Assembly: GCA_018432315.1 (NCBI GenBank)
Contig: JAHDLB010000007.1
Location: 93,934 to 157,933, forward strand
DNA from: Anaerolineae bacterium
GTDB taxonomy: Bacteria; Chloroflexota; Anaerolineae; Aggregatilineales; Aggregatilineaceae
Reading direction: 5' to 3'
DNA length: 64,000 nt
Both the position numbers and the translations under genes were made by a program. Below, piece after piece: positions 46,013 to 53,925 of this stretch. The notes below the pieces were generated by a model. It saw nothing but the letters and a program-made list of their open reading frames with translations. It ran no database searches and was not told the DNA's origin. Numbering within the stretch: position 1 is the first letter of the stretch; every line of letters begins with the position of its first letter.

Positions 46013-47026
46013 TCAACCCGGTAACGGGTATTGGTCGCCGACCTTGATCACCTCTTGAGCGGTGATGTGATCGGTGACCAGGGCAGTCAAGCACCCTGTA
46101 CGCAGCGCCCCCACTATGGCGGCGGATTTGAACGTGCCAATGGCCGGCAAAATGCCGTGCCTGGCATTCATCGAATCCTCGATGCTGATGCCGATGACAC
46201 GTTCGGCAAGTCCCACAGCACAGCGCACCCCATACACATCGAAGTTGTGCGCCCCTAAATCTCCGACACTGCCCTCCTCTCGAAAGCTAGCGAGTGTTTC
46301 CGCATCCAGATAACCGGCTTTGAACATGTTGGAATGTTCGGGATAAGGTACCCCCAGCCCCTTGAGCATGATGTCGGCCCGTCGTGCCAGGGCCATCACT
46401 TCGGCGATGCTGGGTTCCTGGTATAGGCTGTCTCTGATTTCGCGGCTGCTGACGATCATCGGCGCGTGCAGGTGGTACGATTGGCCGTTCAGCCGCTCGG
46501 CCAGCGCCTGGGTGATGTGGAAGTTGTCGGTCGGTGAAGCCGTGCCGCCCAGGGTGCCGCTCGCCTGCACGACACGAATGCCCTTTTTGGTAGTCGGGGG
46601 CATCGCGTTCACGACCTCGTAAATCGTATTGCCCCAACCGACCGTGATGATCGAATCGTCGTTCAGCAGCGTGTGGATGAGCTGCGCCGTCACCTGCCCG
46701 ACCTGCTTGAGCCGCAGCCGGAGCGAGTCTTCTTCGCCGACGACGACCACGCGCGCCGTGCGCAGGTTGAAGCGTTTGACCAGCTCGGCCTGGAGATCGG
46801 TATCCAGCTCGAACGGGTATTGGATGTTGATCTGGACGATCCCTTTCTGGCGCGCTTCGGCCAGAAAACGGGACACCATGGCGGTCGACACCCCGATCAA
46901 CCGGCCAATCTCCGACTGGGTCAATCCATCGTGGAAGTAAAAGGCGGCGACGTCGGCCAAAAAGCGCTGGCGCTCGTCTTCGTTCGGCCTGGCCCACCGC
47001 CGGTTTTGTGAATTTTTGGCAGCCAT
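46013..47026 (-). CDS. SorC-family sugar-responsive transcriptional regulator
   Basis: 337 residues. N-terminal helix-turn-helix (FYFHDGLTQSEIGRLIGVST followed by AMVSRFLAEA) and a NagB-like effector domain (TVGWGNTIYEVVNAM; QASGTLGG; ADIMLKGLGVPYPEHSNMFK; ALVTDHITAQEVI). SorC proteins respond to phosphorylated sugars. It heads the minus operon and is divergent from the aldolase/PfkB/TauE unit, so it probably controls both through the sites in the 497-nt gap. Confidence 0.92.
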   Translation of the reverse strand: MAAKNSQNRRWARPNEDERQRFLADVAAFYFHDGLTQSEIGRLIGVSTAMVSRFLAEARQKGIVQINIQYPFELDTDLQAELVKRFNLRTARVVVVGEEDSLRLRLKQVGQVTAQLIHTLLNDDSIITVGWGNTIYEVVNAMPPTTKKGIRVVQASGTLGGTASPTDNFHITQALAERLNGQSYHLHAPMIVSSREIRDSLYQEPSIAEVMALARRADIMLKGLGVPYPEHSNMFKAGYLDAETLASFREEGSVGDLGAHNFDVYGVRCAVGLAERVIGISIEDSMNARHGILPAIGTFKSAAIVGALRTGCLTALVTDHITAQEVIKVGDQYPLPG

Positions 47027-47040
47027 CGGATATCTTATCT

Positions 47041-47056
47041 ATGCAAAATTTTTCAT
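47041..47056. promoter_or_regulatory. Candidate SorC operator next to sorC
   Basis: ATGCAAAATTTTTCAT is palindromic at 14 of 16 positions, 14 nt upstream of the sorC start. A partial repeat of its arm (ATGCAAA) lies at 47060-47066. The position fits autorepression. Confidence 0.45.
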
Positions 47057-47231
47057 CGAATGCAAATATTACACTTTCAATCTAACACGAATCGGGACGC
47101 GAGTCAAGCGATCTACGCTCGATTCGGTGCGTGTTTGGCGCGATTTCGCCGGGGATCACAGCGAAAAAGCGCCCGTTCTCTGCCGGGCGCTGCGCGGCGA
47201 GTTGCAGGGGCATCACGAACAATCCGGCGAT

Positions 47232-47293
47232 GGAAGCTTGTTGGACTATTGCGAAATGGGACAAGATGGCTATAATGAGCATAGCAAGCTTCC
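47232..47293. promoter_or_regulatory. Wide inverted repeat flanking the aldolase promoter
   Basis: GGAAGCTTG (47232-47240) and CAAGCTTCC (47285-47293) are perfect 9-bp inverted arms, 53 nt apart, one on each side of the -35/-10 elements. Paired half-sites across a promoter suggest a looping repressor, probably the tetrameric SorC protein. Confidence 0.5.
47249..47276 (+). promoter_or_regulatory. Promoter of the LacD-type aldolase/PfkB/TauE unit
   Basis: TTGCGA (47249-47254), a 16-nt spacer, perfect TATAAT (47271-47276). Confidence 0.6.
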
Positions 47294-47523
47294 ACAGCAC
47301 AACTTGCCACCTCGACAACTTTCAGGTTTTGCCCTGCCCCTGGATATGGTGTGACACGCCAGACCATTGCACACTGATTCCTGAGCGACTCGGATCGCGC
47401 GCCGCCGTCATGACGGGGCCGGTCGCCAGCCATCACGCCCGGCCCGCCGCTTGCGAACCGGCGCGAAGCGGCGATCGAACAGCGACGATCCGCGGTTGCC
47501 ATCACCAAGCAAGGAGCAAACTC

Positions 47524-48498
47524 ATGTCCAGAACTCTATCCCCGGGTCGTTGGCGCGGCCTGAAATCCACCTCGGATGACAACGGGAAATTCACGATCGT
47601 GGCGTTCGACCAGCGGCGCGATTATCGCAACATGCTCCCGCCCGACACGTCCTACGAACAGGCCGTCAAGATCAAGCGCGAAGTCACCCAGGCGCTCGCG
47701 CCCCCGGCCAGCGCCATGCTGCTCGACCCGTACTACGGGCTCTGGCCTGCGATGGAGCTGGCGCGCGGCGTCGGCCTGCTCATGACGCTGGAAGCCATCG
47801 GGTGGAAAGGCACCGACACCGCCCGCGAGATTTTCGTGAATCCGGATTGGCCGCTGGGAAAAATCAAGCGATTCGGAGCCGCCGGCGCCAAGCTGTTGGT
47901 GTTCTACCACCCGGAATCGGGCGAGCTGGCCGCCAGGACCGAGCAGCAGATGCGCGACATCTGCGAGCAGTGTCACGCGTACGACATCCCGATTTTCGTC
48001 GAGCCGATGTCCTACAGCCTGGACCCCGGCGTGGACAAGAGCAGCGCCGAATTCGCGAAGGCGCGCCCGGAGATCGTGATCGAGACGGCGCGCCGGTTCA
48101 GCCAGCTCGGCTGTGACGTGCTCAAACTGGAGTTCCCGATGGATGCCGGCTTCGACACGGACCAGGCAGGCTGGGCCGACGCGTGCCGGGCGATCAGCGA
48201 CGCGGTCGACGTCCCGTGGGTGCTGCTCAGCGCGGGCGTGGACTACGACACGTTCGATCCGCAGGTTCGCATCGCGTGCGAGCAGGGGGCGAGCGGCTTC
48301 CTGGCCGGTCGCGCGATCTGGAAAGAGGTCGCCCAGCTTGACGACGCGGCGCGGCAGGACTTCATCACCACGACCGTCACGCAGCGCATGAACCGGCTCT
48401 GCACCTATGCCGAGGCGGGAACGCCCTGGACGGCGTTCTACCAGCCCGAAACCGTCGACGCCGAATGGCACAAGGGGTACCAGGCGCTGCCGCTCTAG
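47524..48498 (+). CDS. Class I ketose-bisphosphate aldolase, LacD/YihT-like
   Basis: 324 residues, tagatose-1,6-bisphosphate aldolase family. IVAFDQRRDYRNML, LLDPYYGLWPA, KLLVFYHPES, FVEPMSY, Schiff-base Lys201 in CDVLKLEFPMD, and the phosphate site LSAGVDY plus GFLAGRAIWKE. The family includes LacD and the sulfofructose-phosphate aldolase YihT. ATG at 47524 after AAGGAG; longer frames have no family similarity. It is followed by a PfkB kinase, the classic kinase-aldolase pair of ketose breakdown. Confidence 0.88.
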   Translation: MSRTLSPGRWRGLKSTSDDNGKFTIVAFDQRRDYRNMLPPDTSYEQAVKIKREVTQALAPPASAMLLDPYYGLWPAMELARGVGLLMTLEAIGWKGTDTAREIFVNPDWPLGKIKRFGAAGAKLLVFYHPESGELAARTEQQMRDICEQCHAYDIPIFVEPMSYSLDPGVDKSSAEFAKARPEIVIETARRFSQLGCDVLKLEFPMDAGFDTDQAGWADACRAISDAVDVPWVLLSAGVDYDTFDPQVRIACEQGASGFLAGRAIWKEVAQLDDAARQDFITTTVTQRMNRLCTYAEAGTPWTAFYQPETVDAEWHKGYQALPL

Positions 48499-48597
48499 CG
48501 CCGCCCGGAGCCTCGTCGCAAGTCCATAGACCGGCCTGGTGGGGCGGGTTCCCGGTTGCCGGGAGCCTGTCCCGCCGCCCAGAAAGAGATCGATAGC

Positions 48598-49773
48598 ATG
48601 TACGACGCGGTAGTGATCGGGAACGTGTGCCTGGACATCATTCCCCAGTTCAAGAAGCAGGATGCGCGAGAGATCGGCCAGTTGATCGTGCCGGGGCGCA
48701 TGTCGGAGATCCTGGAGACGGTGATCGCCATCGGGGGCGGCGTGCCGAACACGGGCATCAACCTCAACCGGCTCGGCATCAAGACGGCGCTGGTCGGCAA
48801 GATCGGGGATGACGCGTTTGGCCGGCTGGTGATCGAGCTTCTGCAGAAGCACGGCCCAGGCTTGGCCGACGCCCTCATCCCGACCGCCGGCGCCGCCACG
48901 CCCCACACCGTCATCATCAACCCCACCAGCCTGGATCGCGCGTTTCTGCACTGCTCGGGCGCCACGCAGTCGTTCGGGATCGAGGATGTCCGGTTCGACC
49001 TGCTCGAACGGGCGCGGCTGCTGCACTTCGGCTATCCGACGCACATGCCGAGCCTGTATCCAGACCGGGGGAAAAACCTGGCCGAGATCTTCCGCCGGGC
49101 CAGGGACCTGGGCGCGACGACCTCGCTCGACATGGCGATGCCCGATCCCCATGGCGAAACCGGGCGGATCGACTGGCAGGCGATTCTGCCGGGCACGCTG
49201 CCCTACGTGGACGTGTTCACGCCCAGTTTCGAAGAAATCCTGTACATGCTCGACCGCGACCTGTTCTTCGCCAGAGAAGCGGATCGGTCCACGCTCGATC
49301 ACCTGCCGGAGGACGTCCCGGCCCTGGCATCCAAAGCCCTGGCGCTCGGCGCGCGCATCGTCCTGATCAAGTGCGGGACGTCCGGCGCGTACCTGCGCAC
49401 GGCGGAGGACCTGGGTGGTGGGGGCCGGGGCATGCCGGAGAACATCGCCGCCTGGCGGGGGCGCGAACTGTGGACGCCCGCCTTTCGCCCGGCGCGCGTC
49501 GCGGGCACCACCGGCTCCGGCGATGCCGCGATCGCCGGTTTCCTGGCGGCGTTCCTGCGCGGGCTGGCCCCGCCCGACACGCTCCAGGCGGGCGCGGCGG
49601 TGGGCGCCTTCAGCGTCGAGGCGCCCGATTCGCTGAGCGGCATCGGCACCTGGGATGAGACCGTCGCGCGCATCCGGTCCAGCTGGGAGCAGCTTCCGCT
49701 GGACGTGAACGCTGGCGGCTGGCGCTGGGACGACCGCCTGCGCCTGTGGGTCGGGCCGCATGACGCCCGCTAG
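48598..49773 (+). CDS. PfkB-family sugar kinase
   Basis: 391 residues, somewhat long for the family (about 300-340). N-terminal VIGNVCLDIIPQF, sugar-binding IAIGGGVPNTGINLNRLG, and the ATP/catalytic motif GTTGSGDAAIAGF with base Asp309. It probably phosphorylates the keto-sugar cleaved by the aldolase upstream. The substrate could be tagatose-, fructose-, deoxyketogluconate- or sulfofructose-like. An insertion near residues 210-240 (MLDRDLFFAREADR) and a 40-residue tail account for the length. Confidence 0.88.
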   Translation: MYDAVVIGNVCLDIIPQFKKQDAREIGQLIVPGRMSEILETVIAIGGGVPNTGINLNRLGIKTALVGKIGDDAFGRLVIELLQKHGPGLADALIPTAGAATPHTVIINPTSLDRAFLHCSGATQSFGIEDVRFDLLERARLLHFGYPTHMPSLYPDRGKNLAEIFRRARDLGATTSLDMAMPDPHGETGRIDWQAILPGTLPYVDVFTPSFEEILYMLDRDLFFAREADRSTLDHLPEDVPALASKALALGARIVLIKCGTSGAYLRTAEDLGGGGRGMPENIAAWRGRELWTPAFRPARVAGTTGSGDAAIAGFLAAFLRGLAPPDTLQAGAAVGAFSVEAPDSLSGIGTWDETVARIRSSWEQLPLDVNAGGWRWDDRLRLWVGPHDAR

Positions 49774-49812
49774 CGGGCCGGGTCAGCCGGTCGACAAGGA
49801 TCGAGCGCGATC

Positions 49813-50517
49813 GTGTTAGTGGCAGCCGCCGTATTCCTGGCCGTATTCATTCACAGCTTCGTCGGGTTCGGGTTCGGCCTTCTGGTCACTGCCCCGCTGG
49901 TGAGCCTCGTGGGGCTGCAAACCGCGGTGCCGCTGGTCACCGTCATCGGGACCGTCTTCCAGCTCGTGATGCTGGTCATCTACCGCAGCCTGATCGATAT
50001 GAAGACGGTCTTCCTGCTGTGCGCCGGGTCCATCCCCGGCATTCCGCTGGGCATGGCCGCGCTGCATCTCGTCGACGAGGCGATCCTGCTGCCCGCGCTG
50101 GGCATCGTGACGCTGCTCTACGCGGCGCTGTCGGCCAGCCGGTGGCGCTGGCCCATCTCCGAGCGCCCGCGCTGGGCGTACCTGTTCGGGCTGGGCGCGG
50201 GTGGGCTGAGCGGCGCGTACAACGCCCCCGGCCTGATGACCATCATCTACGGTCGGGGCCGCGAGTGGAACCCGGACGAGTTCAAGAGCAACCTGCAGGG
50301 CTTCTTCTTTTTCAACTCTGTGATCACGCTGGCGGCGCGGTTCGTCGGCGGCGAACTGACCCCCGGCGTGTGGAGCAATCTCGGCTATGCGCTGCCCGCC
50401 ATCGTCCTGGGCATCCTGGCCGGGAGCGCCCTGGGCCACCGGGTCAGCCCCCGGCTGTTCGACCGGTTCGTGCTGGCGCTGCTATCCGTCATGGGCATCC
50501 GCCTGCTGCTCGCCTGA
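49813..50517 (+). CDS. TauE/SafE-family anion permease
   Basis: 234 residues, seven or so membrane segments. VFIHSFVGFGFGLLVTAPLV and the second half-repeat FGLGAGGLSGAYNAPGLMTI are typical of TauE/SafE (COG0730). The family exports sulfonates, sulfite or sulfoacetate, or moves other small organic anions. GTG start at 49813. Following the aldolase and kinase by 39 nt, it may export an anionic end product of the pathway. Confidence 0.88.
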   Translation: MLVAAAVFLAVFIHSFVGFGFGLLVTAPLVSLVGLQTAVPLVTVIGTVFQLVMLVIYRSLIDMKTVFLLCAGSIPGIPLGMAALHLVDEAILLPALGIVTLLYAALSASRWRWPISERPRWAYLFGLGAGGLSGAYNAPGLMTIIYGRGREWNPDEFKSNLQGFFFFNSVITLAARFVGGELTPGVWSNLGYALPAIVLGILAGSALGHRVSPRLFDRFVLALLSVMGIRLLLA

Positions 50518-50560
50518 CCGGCGCGCACGCCTCGCGCCGCAAAAAACGCCCCGCCCCAGT

Positions 50561-50590
50561 GGAACTTTTTGGCCCCGGCGAACGTCTTGA
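50561..50590 (+). promoter_or_regulatory. Possible ECF-sigma-type promoter of the serpin
   Basis: GGAACTT (50561-50567), a 16-nt spacer, then GTCTTGA (50584-50590), 32 nt before the serpin ATG. The -35 equals the common ECF consensus. The -10 is a looser match. I see no good sigma-70 promoter there. A stress-type control would suit a protease inhibitor. Confidence 0.35.
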
Positions 50591-50622
50591 TCGTGTAGGT
50601 ATACGATACAGGAGACGTTGCT

Positions 50623-51885
50623 ATGAATCGGTACGTTCGACGGGTTTTTATCGCTATGGTGATGGTGAGCATCCTCACCGCAACGCTGGCCGCCGGTGCC
50701 GCGCCGGCCCGATCACAGGGAGACGATACGACCATGCTGGTCGCGGGCAATAACGCATTCGCGTTCGACTTCTACCGGCAGGCGGCTGGTCAGGACGACG
50801 CGAACCTGATCTTCTCGCCGTTCAGCATCTCGCAGGCGTTCGGCATGCTGTGGGCCGCCGCCCGCGCCGACACCGCCCAGCAGATCGCGGACACGATGCA
50901 CTACCCGCTGGCGCAGGACGAGCTGCACCCGGCGTTTGCCGCGCTGCTCAGCGACCTCAGCGAGCGCGACACGGCGGGCGGTGACGGCGAGCGGCTCCAG
51001 CTCAACATCGCCAACGCGCTGTGGGCCCAGCAAGATTTCCCGTTCCGCGAGGCGTACATCGACCTCGTGCGCGAGTTCTACGGCGGCGGGCTGTTCTTCG
51101 CGGACTTCATCGCGACGCCGGACCGGGCCCGCGAGGACATCAACCGCTGGATCGAAGATGAAACCAAGGAGAAGATTCGGGACATGCTCGGGCCGGGCGC
51201 CATCGGCTCGGATACGCGGATGGTGCTGGTCAACGCGATCTACTTCAACGGCGCGTGGCTCTACCCGTTCGAGGAGTTCGCGACTCAGGATGACACGTTC
51301 ACGCTGCTGGATGGGTCGACGGTCACCGTGCCGATGATGTCCCAGCAGGAGTCCTTCGGGTACATGCAGGGCGAGGGATTCCAGGCGGTCGAGCTGCCGT
51401 ACTTCGGCGGCGACGTGGCGATGCTGATCGTGCTGCCCGACGAGGGGCAGTTCGAGGCGGTCCGGTCCGGCCTGGACGCGGAGCGGTTCGACGCAATCCG
51501 CCAGTCGCTGGCGCCCGAGACGGTCCGGCTCACCATGCCGCGCTGGGAGTTCGAGTCCGCGCTCGACCTGAAAGCGTCGCTGGCGGCGATGGGGATGGCC
51601 GACGTGTTCGATCGCGAGCGCGCCGACCTGAGCGGCATGTTCGATCCCGCTGCCGTGGGTGAGAATCTGTTCGTCTCGGCGGCGCTGCACAAGGCGTACA
51701 TCGGCGTCGACGAGGCGGGCACGGAAGCGGCGGCAGCGACCGCGATCATCGTGGGCGTCACCTCCGCGCCGGTGCAGGTCGAACTGATCGAGCTGCGCCT
51801 GGACCGCCCGTTCGTCTACACGATCGTCGACCGGCAAACCGGCTCGATCCTGTTCCTGGGCCAGGTGATGAATCCGGCTGGCTGA
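50623..51885 (+). CDS. Secreted serpin (inhibitory-type serine protease inhibitor)
   Basis: 420 residues with a signal peptide of about 32 residues, so exported. Full serpin fold: NLIFSPFSISQAFGMLWAAA, LVNAIYFNGAWLYPFEE, AVELPYFGGDVAMLIVLPDE, HKAYIGVDEAGTEAAAATA and the terminal RPFVYTIVDRQTGSILFLGQ. The hinge DEAGTEAAAATA has the small residues at P12-P9 required for loop insertion. Counting 17 from the hinge Glu gives P1 Thr380 and P1' Ser381, pointing to elastase- or subtilisin-like targets. It probably shields the cell or its exported enzymes from foreign proteases. Confidence 0.92.
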   Translation: MNRYVRRVFIAMVMVSILTATLAAGAAPARSQGDDTTMLVAGNNAFAFDFYRQAAGQDDANLIFSPFSISQAFGMLWAAARADTAQQIADTMHYPLAQDELHPAFAALLSDLSERDTAGGDGERLQLNIANALWAQQDFPFREAYIDLVREFYGGGLFFADFIATPDRAREDINRWIEDETKEKIRDMLGPGAIGSDTRMVLVNAIYFNGAWLYPFEEFATQDDTFTLLDGSTVTVPMMSQQESFGYMQGEGFQAVELPYFGGDVAMLIVLPDEGQFEAVRSGLDAERFDAIRQSLAPETVRLTMPRWEFESALDLKASLAAMGMADVFDRERADLSGMFDPAAVGENLFVSAALHKAYIGVDEAGTEAAAATAIIVGVTSAPVQVELIELRLDRPFVYTIVDRQTGSILFLGQVMNPAG

Positions 51886-51947
51886 CGGGCGCTGGGGTCA
51901 TCGTCGCCGCCGTTGCCGAACGCTGGCGGCTGGAGTATAACCATACC

Positions 51948-51983
51948 GGCCCCGTTGGGGGCCGCCACGCGCCCGGCGGGCGC
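51948..51983. other. Two GC-rich hairpins downstream of the serpin
   Basis: GGCCCC/GGGGCC (51948-51963) and GCGCCC/GGGCGC (51969-51983) lie in the 141-nt gap before the acetyltransferase. No T tract follows; they may end or stabilise the serpin transcript. Confidence 0.4.
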
Positions 51984-52026
51984 TGTGGATGGGTTGCGCC
52001 ATGCACACGAAAGCGACGATGGCCCC

Positions 52027-52728
52027 ATGACCGGAAACCTGCCCGACGCGCTGCCCGGTGACGTTCTGGACCGGCGGGCGTGCCTGCCCCTGAAACCGGA
52101 GCCGGTGACGCTAACCGGCGCGCACGTCCGCCTCGATCCGCTCGACGTCCGGCGCCACGTCGAACCACTTTACGCCATCTCGAACGGCAGCCCGATCGCG
52201 TGGGGCAGCCGTTCGGTCGGCGCGTATGACGCGGATGCCCTCGTCTGGCGGTACATGTTCTCCGGCCCGTTCGCGTCGCTCGCTGCCTTCGCGGAATACG
52301 CTCAGCGGCAGATCGACGCGCCCAACGGCCTGCCCTACTGCGTGATCGATCTCGCGGCGGGGAAGCCCGCCGGGATGGCGAACTACCTGAACAACTCGCC
52401 GGAGCACCTCCGGATCGAACTGGGAAGCATCTGGTACAGCCCGATCGCACAGCGCACGTACGCCAACAGGGAAACGACCTACCTGATGCTCGCCCACGCG
52501 TTCGAGCTGGGGTACCGGCGCGTCGAGTGGAAATGTGACTCCCTCAACGAGCGCTCGCGCCGGGCCGCGCTGCGCATGGGCTTCAAGTTCGAAGGCATTC
52601 AGGAAAACCACATGATCGTCAAGGGGCGCAGCCGCGACACCGCCTGGTTCCGCATCCTCGACCGCGAATGGCCGGGCGTGAAAACCCACCTGGAAAGTCT
52701 GCTGAACAACACACCCCCGACCGCCTGA
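52027..52728 (+). CDS. GNAT-family N-acetyltransferase (RimJ/RimL-like)
   Basis: 233 residues from the ATG at 52027; a longer in-frame start at 51913 adds an unlikely leader. The fold shows VRLDPLDVRRHVEPLYAI, YCVIDLAAGKPAGMANYL, SIWYSPIAQRTYANRETTYL and the acetyl-CoA helix LNERSRRAALRMGFKFEG. Relatives acetylate protein N-termini or small amines. No link to the neighbouring loci is evident. Confidence 0.85.
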   Translation: MTGNLPDALPGDVLDRRACLPLKPEPVTLTGAHVRLDPLDVRRHVEPLYAISNGSPIAWGSRSVGAYDADALVWRYMFSGPFASLAAFAEYAQRQIDAPNGLPYCVIDLAAGKPAGMANYLNNSPEHLRIELGSIWYSPIAQRTYANRETTYLMLAHAFELGYRRVEWKCDSLNERSRRAALRMGFKFEGIQENHMIVKGRSRDTAWFRILDREWPGVKTHLESLLNNTPPTA

Positions 52729-52774
52729 CGGGCGAGATTCTCCACCGGCGCGACGAATCGCGGGCGCGGGGGGA

Positions 52775-52803
52775 TTGACAGCGCGCCGTTAGCATACTAT
52801 AGT
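52775..52803 (+). promoter_or_regulatory. Sigma-70 promoter of operon H
   Basis: Perfect TTGACA (52775-52780), a 17-nt spacer, TATAGT (52798-52803), followed by an operator at 52811-52822. Confidence 0.8.
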
Positions 52804-52810
52804 AGGAAAT

Positions 52811-52822
52811 GGGAACGTTCCC
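52811..52822. promoter_or_regulatory. LacI-family operator GGGAACGTTCCC
   Basis: A perfect 12-bp palindrome with central CG, at the predicted transcription start of the LacI gene. An identical 12-mer lies at 53883-53894. Confidence 0.85.
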
Positions 52823-52846
52823 CATCAGCGAAGAGGCAGGCGGATC

Positions 52847-53860
52847 GTGTCGAAACCCAGGCAACCGACGATCAAGGACGTGGCACGGCTGGCCGGTGTG
52901 TCCAAGACCACGGTCGGGCGCGTCGTGAACGGCGAAGATTTGCGCGTCGCCGAGAAGACCCGCGCGCGCGTCCTGGCCGCGATCGAGATGCTGGGCTACG
53001 AGCGCAACATCGTCGCCAGCAGCCTCCGCACCGACCAGACGCTGATGGTCGCCCTCTCCATTCCGGACATCATGAACCCGTTTTGGCCGGAGGTCGCGCG
53101 CGGCGTGCAGGACACGTGCGAAGCGCAGGGCTATACCGTGGCGCTGCTGAACAGCGATTGGGACGCCGGGCGCGAGCTGGTCCACCTGCAAACCGTTCGC
53201 CGCAACCGGTTCGATGGCCTGGTGCTCAACCCGATCCGGATCGCCAACGCCGAGCTGCGCGCCCTGAACACGCCCACCGTGCTGCTCGGCTCGGACGACG
53301 ACTACCCCGATTTCGATTCGGTCGGCAGCGACTCGGTCGGTGCCGTCGACACCGCGCTCGAACACCTGATCGCGCTCGGCCATAGGCGCATCGGGCTGAT
53401 CGCGGGCATCTCGCAGCGCAGCCGCCCCGACACGCGCTATCACTGCTACATCGACATGCACCAGCGGCACAATCTGCCGTTCGACCCGGCGCTGGTGGTC
53501 CGCTGCCCCTACTCGCAGGCCGAAGGGGCCGCCGCCATGCGCCGGTTGTTGGCCGGGGCAGCGCCGCCGACCGCTGTGCTGGCCGGGAACGACCTGCTGG
53601 CCATCGGCGCCCTGATCGCCGCGAAACAGGCCGGGGTCGCCATTCCGGGCGACCTGTCGATCATCGGCATCGACGACATCGACGCGTCCAGCACCACGTC
53701 CCCGCCGCTGACGACCGTCGCCAAACCCAAGTACGAGATCGGCGTCCGCGCGGCGACGCTGCTGCTGGAACGGTTGCGCGGGGACCGGCCCGAAGTTCCG
53801 CGCAAGGTGCTGCTGCGGGGCGAGCTCCAGGTGCGTGAAACGACCGCGCCGCCCGGTTAG
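52847..53860 (+). CDS. LacI/GalR-family transcriptional regulator (operon H)
   Basis: 337 residues, GTG start at 52847. DNA-binding domain: PTIKDVARLAGVSKTTVGRV with VAEKTRARVLAAIEML. Effector domain: VLAGNDLLAIGALIAAKQAG and SIIGIDDIDASSTTSPPLTT. The two identical GGGAACGTTCCC sites, one before this gene and one before the next, make it the probable repressor of the operon. Its recognition helix (SKTTVGRV) differs from the AAGCGCTT-associated regulators. Confidence 0.93.
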   Translation: MSKPRQPTIKDVARLAGVSKTTVGRVVNGEDLRVAEKTRARVLAAIEMLGYERNIVASSLRTDQTLMVALSIPDIMNPFWPEVARGVQDTCEAQGYTVALLNSDWDAGRELVHLQTVRRNRFDGLVLNPIRIANAELRALNTPTVLLGSDDDYPDFDSVGSDSVGAVDTALEHLIALGHRRIGLIAGISQRSRPDTRYHCYIDMHQRHNLPFDPALVVRCPYSQAEGAAAMRRLLAGAAPPTAVLAGNDLLAIGALIAAKQAGVAIPGDLSIIGIDDIDASSTTSPPLTTVAKPKYEIGVRAATLLLERLRGDRPEVPRKVLLRGELQVRETTAPPG

Positions 53861-53882
53861 GCATTGTTTTTTGCGACGAATG

Positions 53883-53894
53883 GGGAACGTTCCC
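53883..53894. promoter_or_regulatory. LacI-family operator, second copy of GGGAACGTTCCC
   Basis: The same 12-bp palindrome as at 52811-52822, in the 65-nt gap between lacI and the ARH-fold gene. It could repress an internal promoter or form a loop with the upstream site (about 1.07 kb apart). Confidence 0.8.
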
Positions 53895-53925
53895 ATTCAG
53901 CGTATCATACCGAAAGGATGGACGT

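Larger units (their letters stand above)
47027..47523. other. Divergent regulatory region of locus F
   Basis: 497 nt between sorC and the LacD-type aldolase. It contains a palindrome next to sorC, a strong plus-strand promoter and a wide inverted repeat around it (listed separately). The stretch 47294-47509 is a long 5' leader (about 250 nt from promoter to start). I see no recognised riboswitch or convincing small gene in it. An AAGGAG site precedes the aldolase start. Confidence 0.55.
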
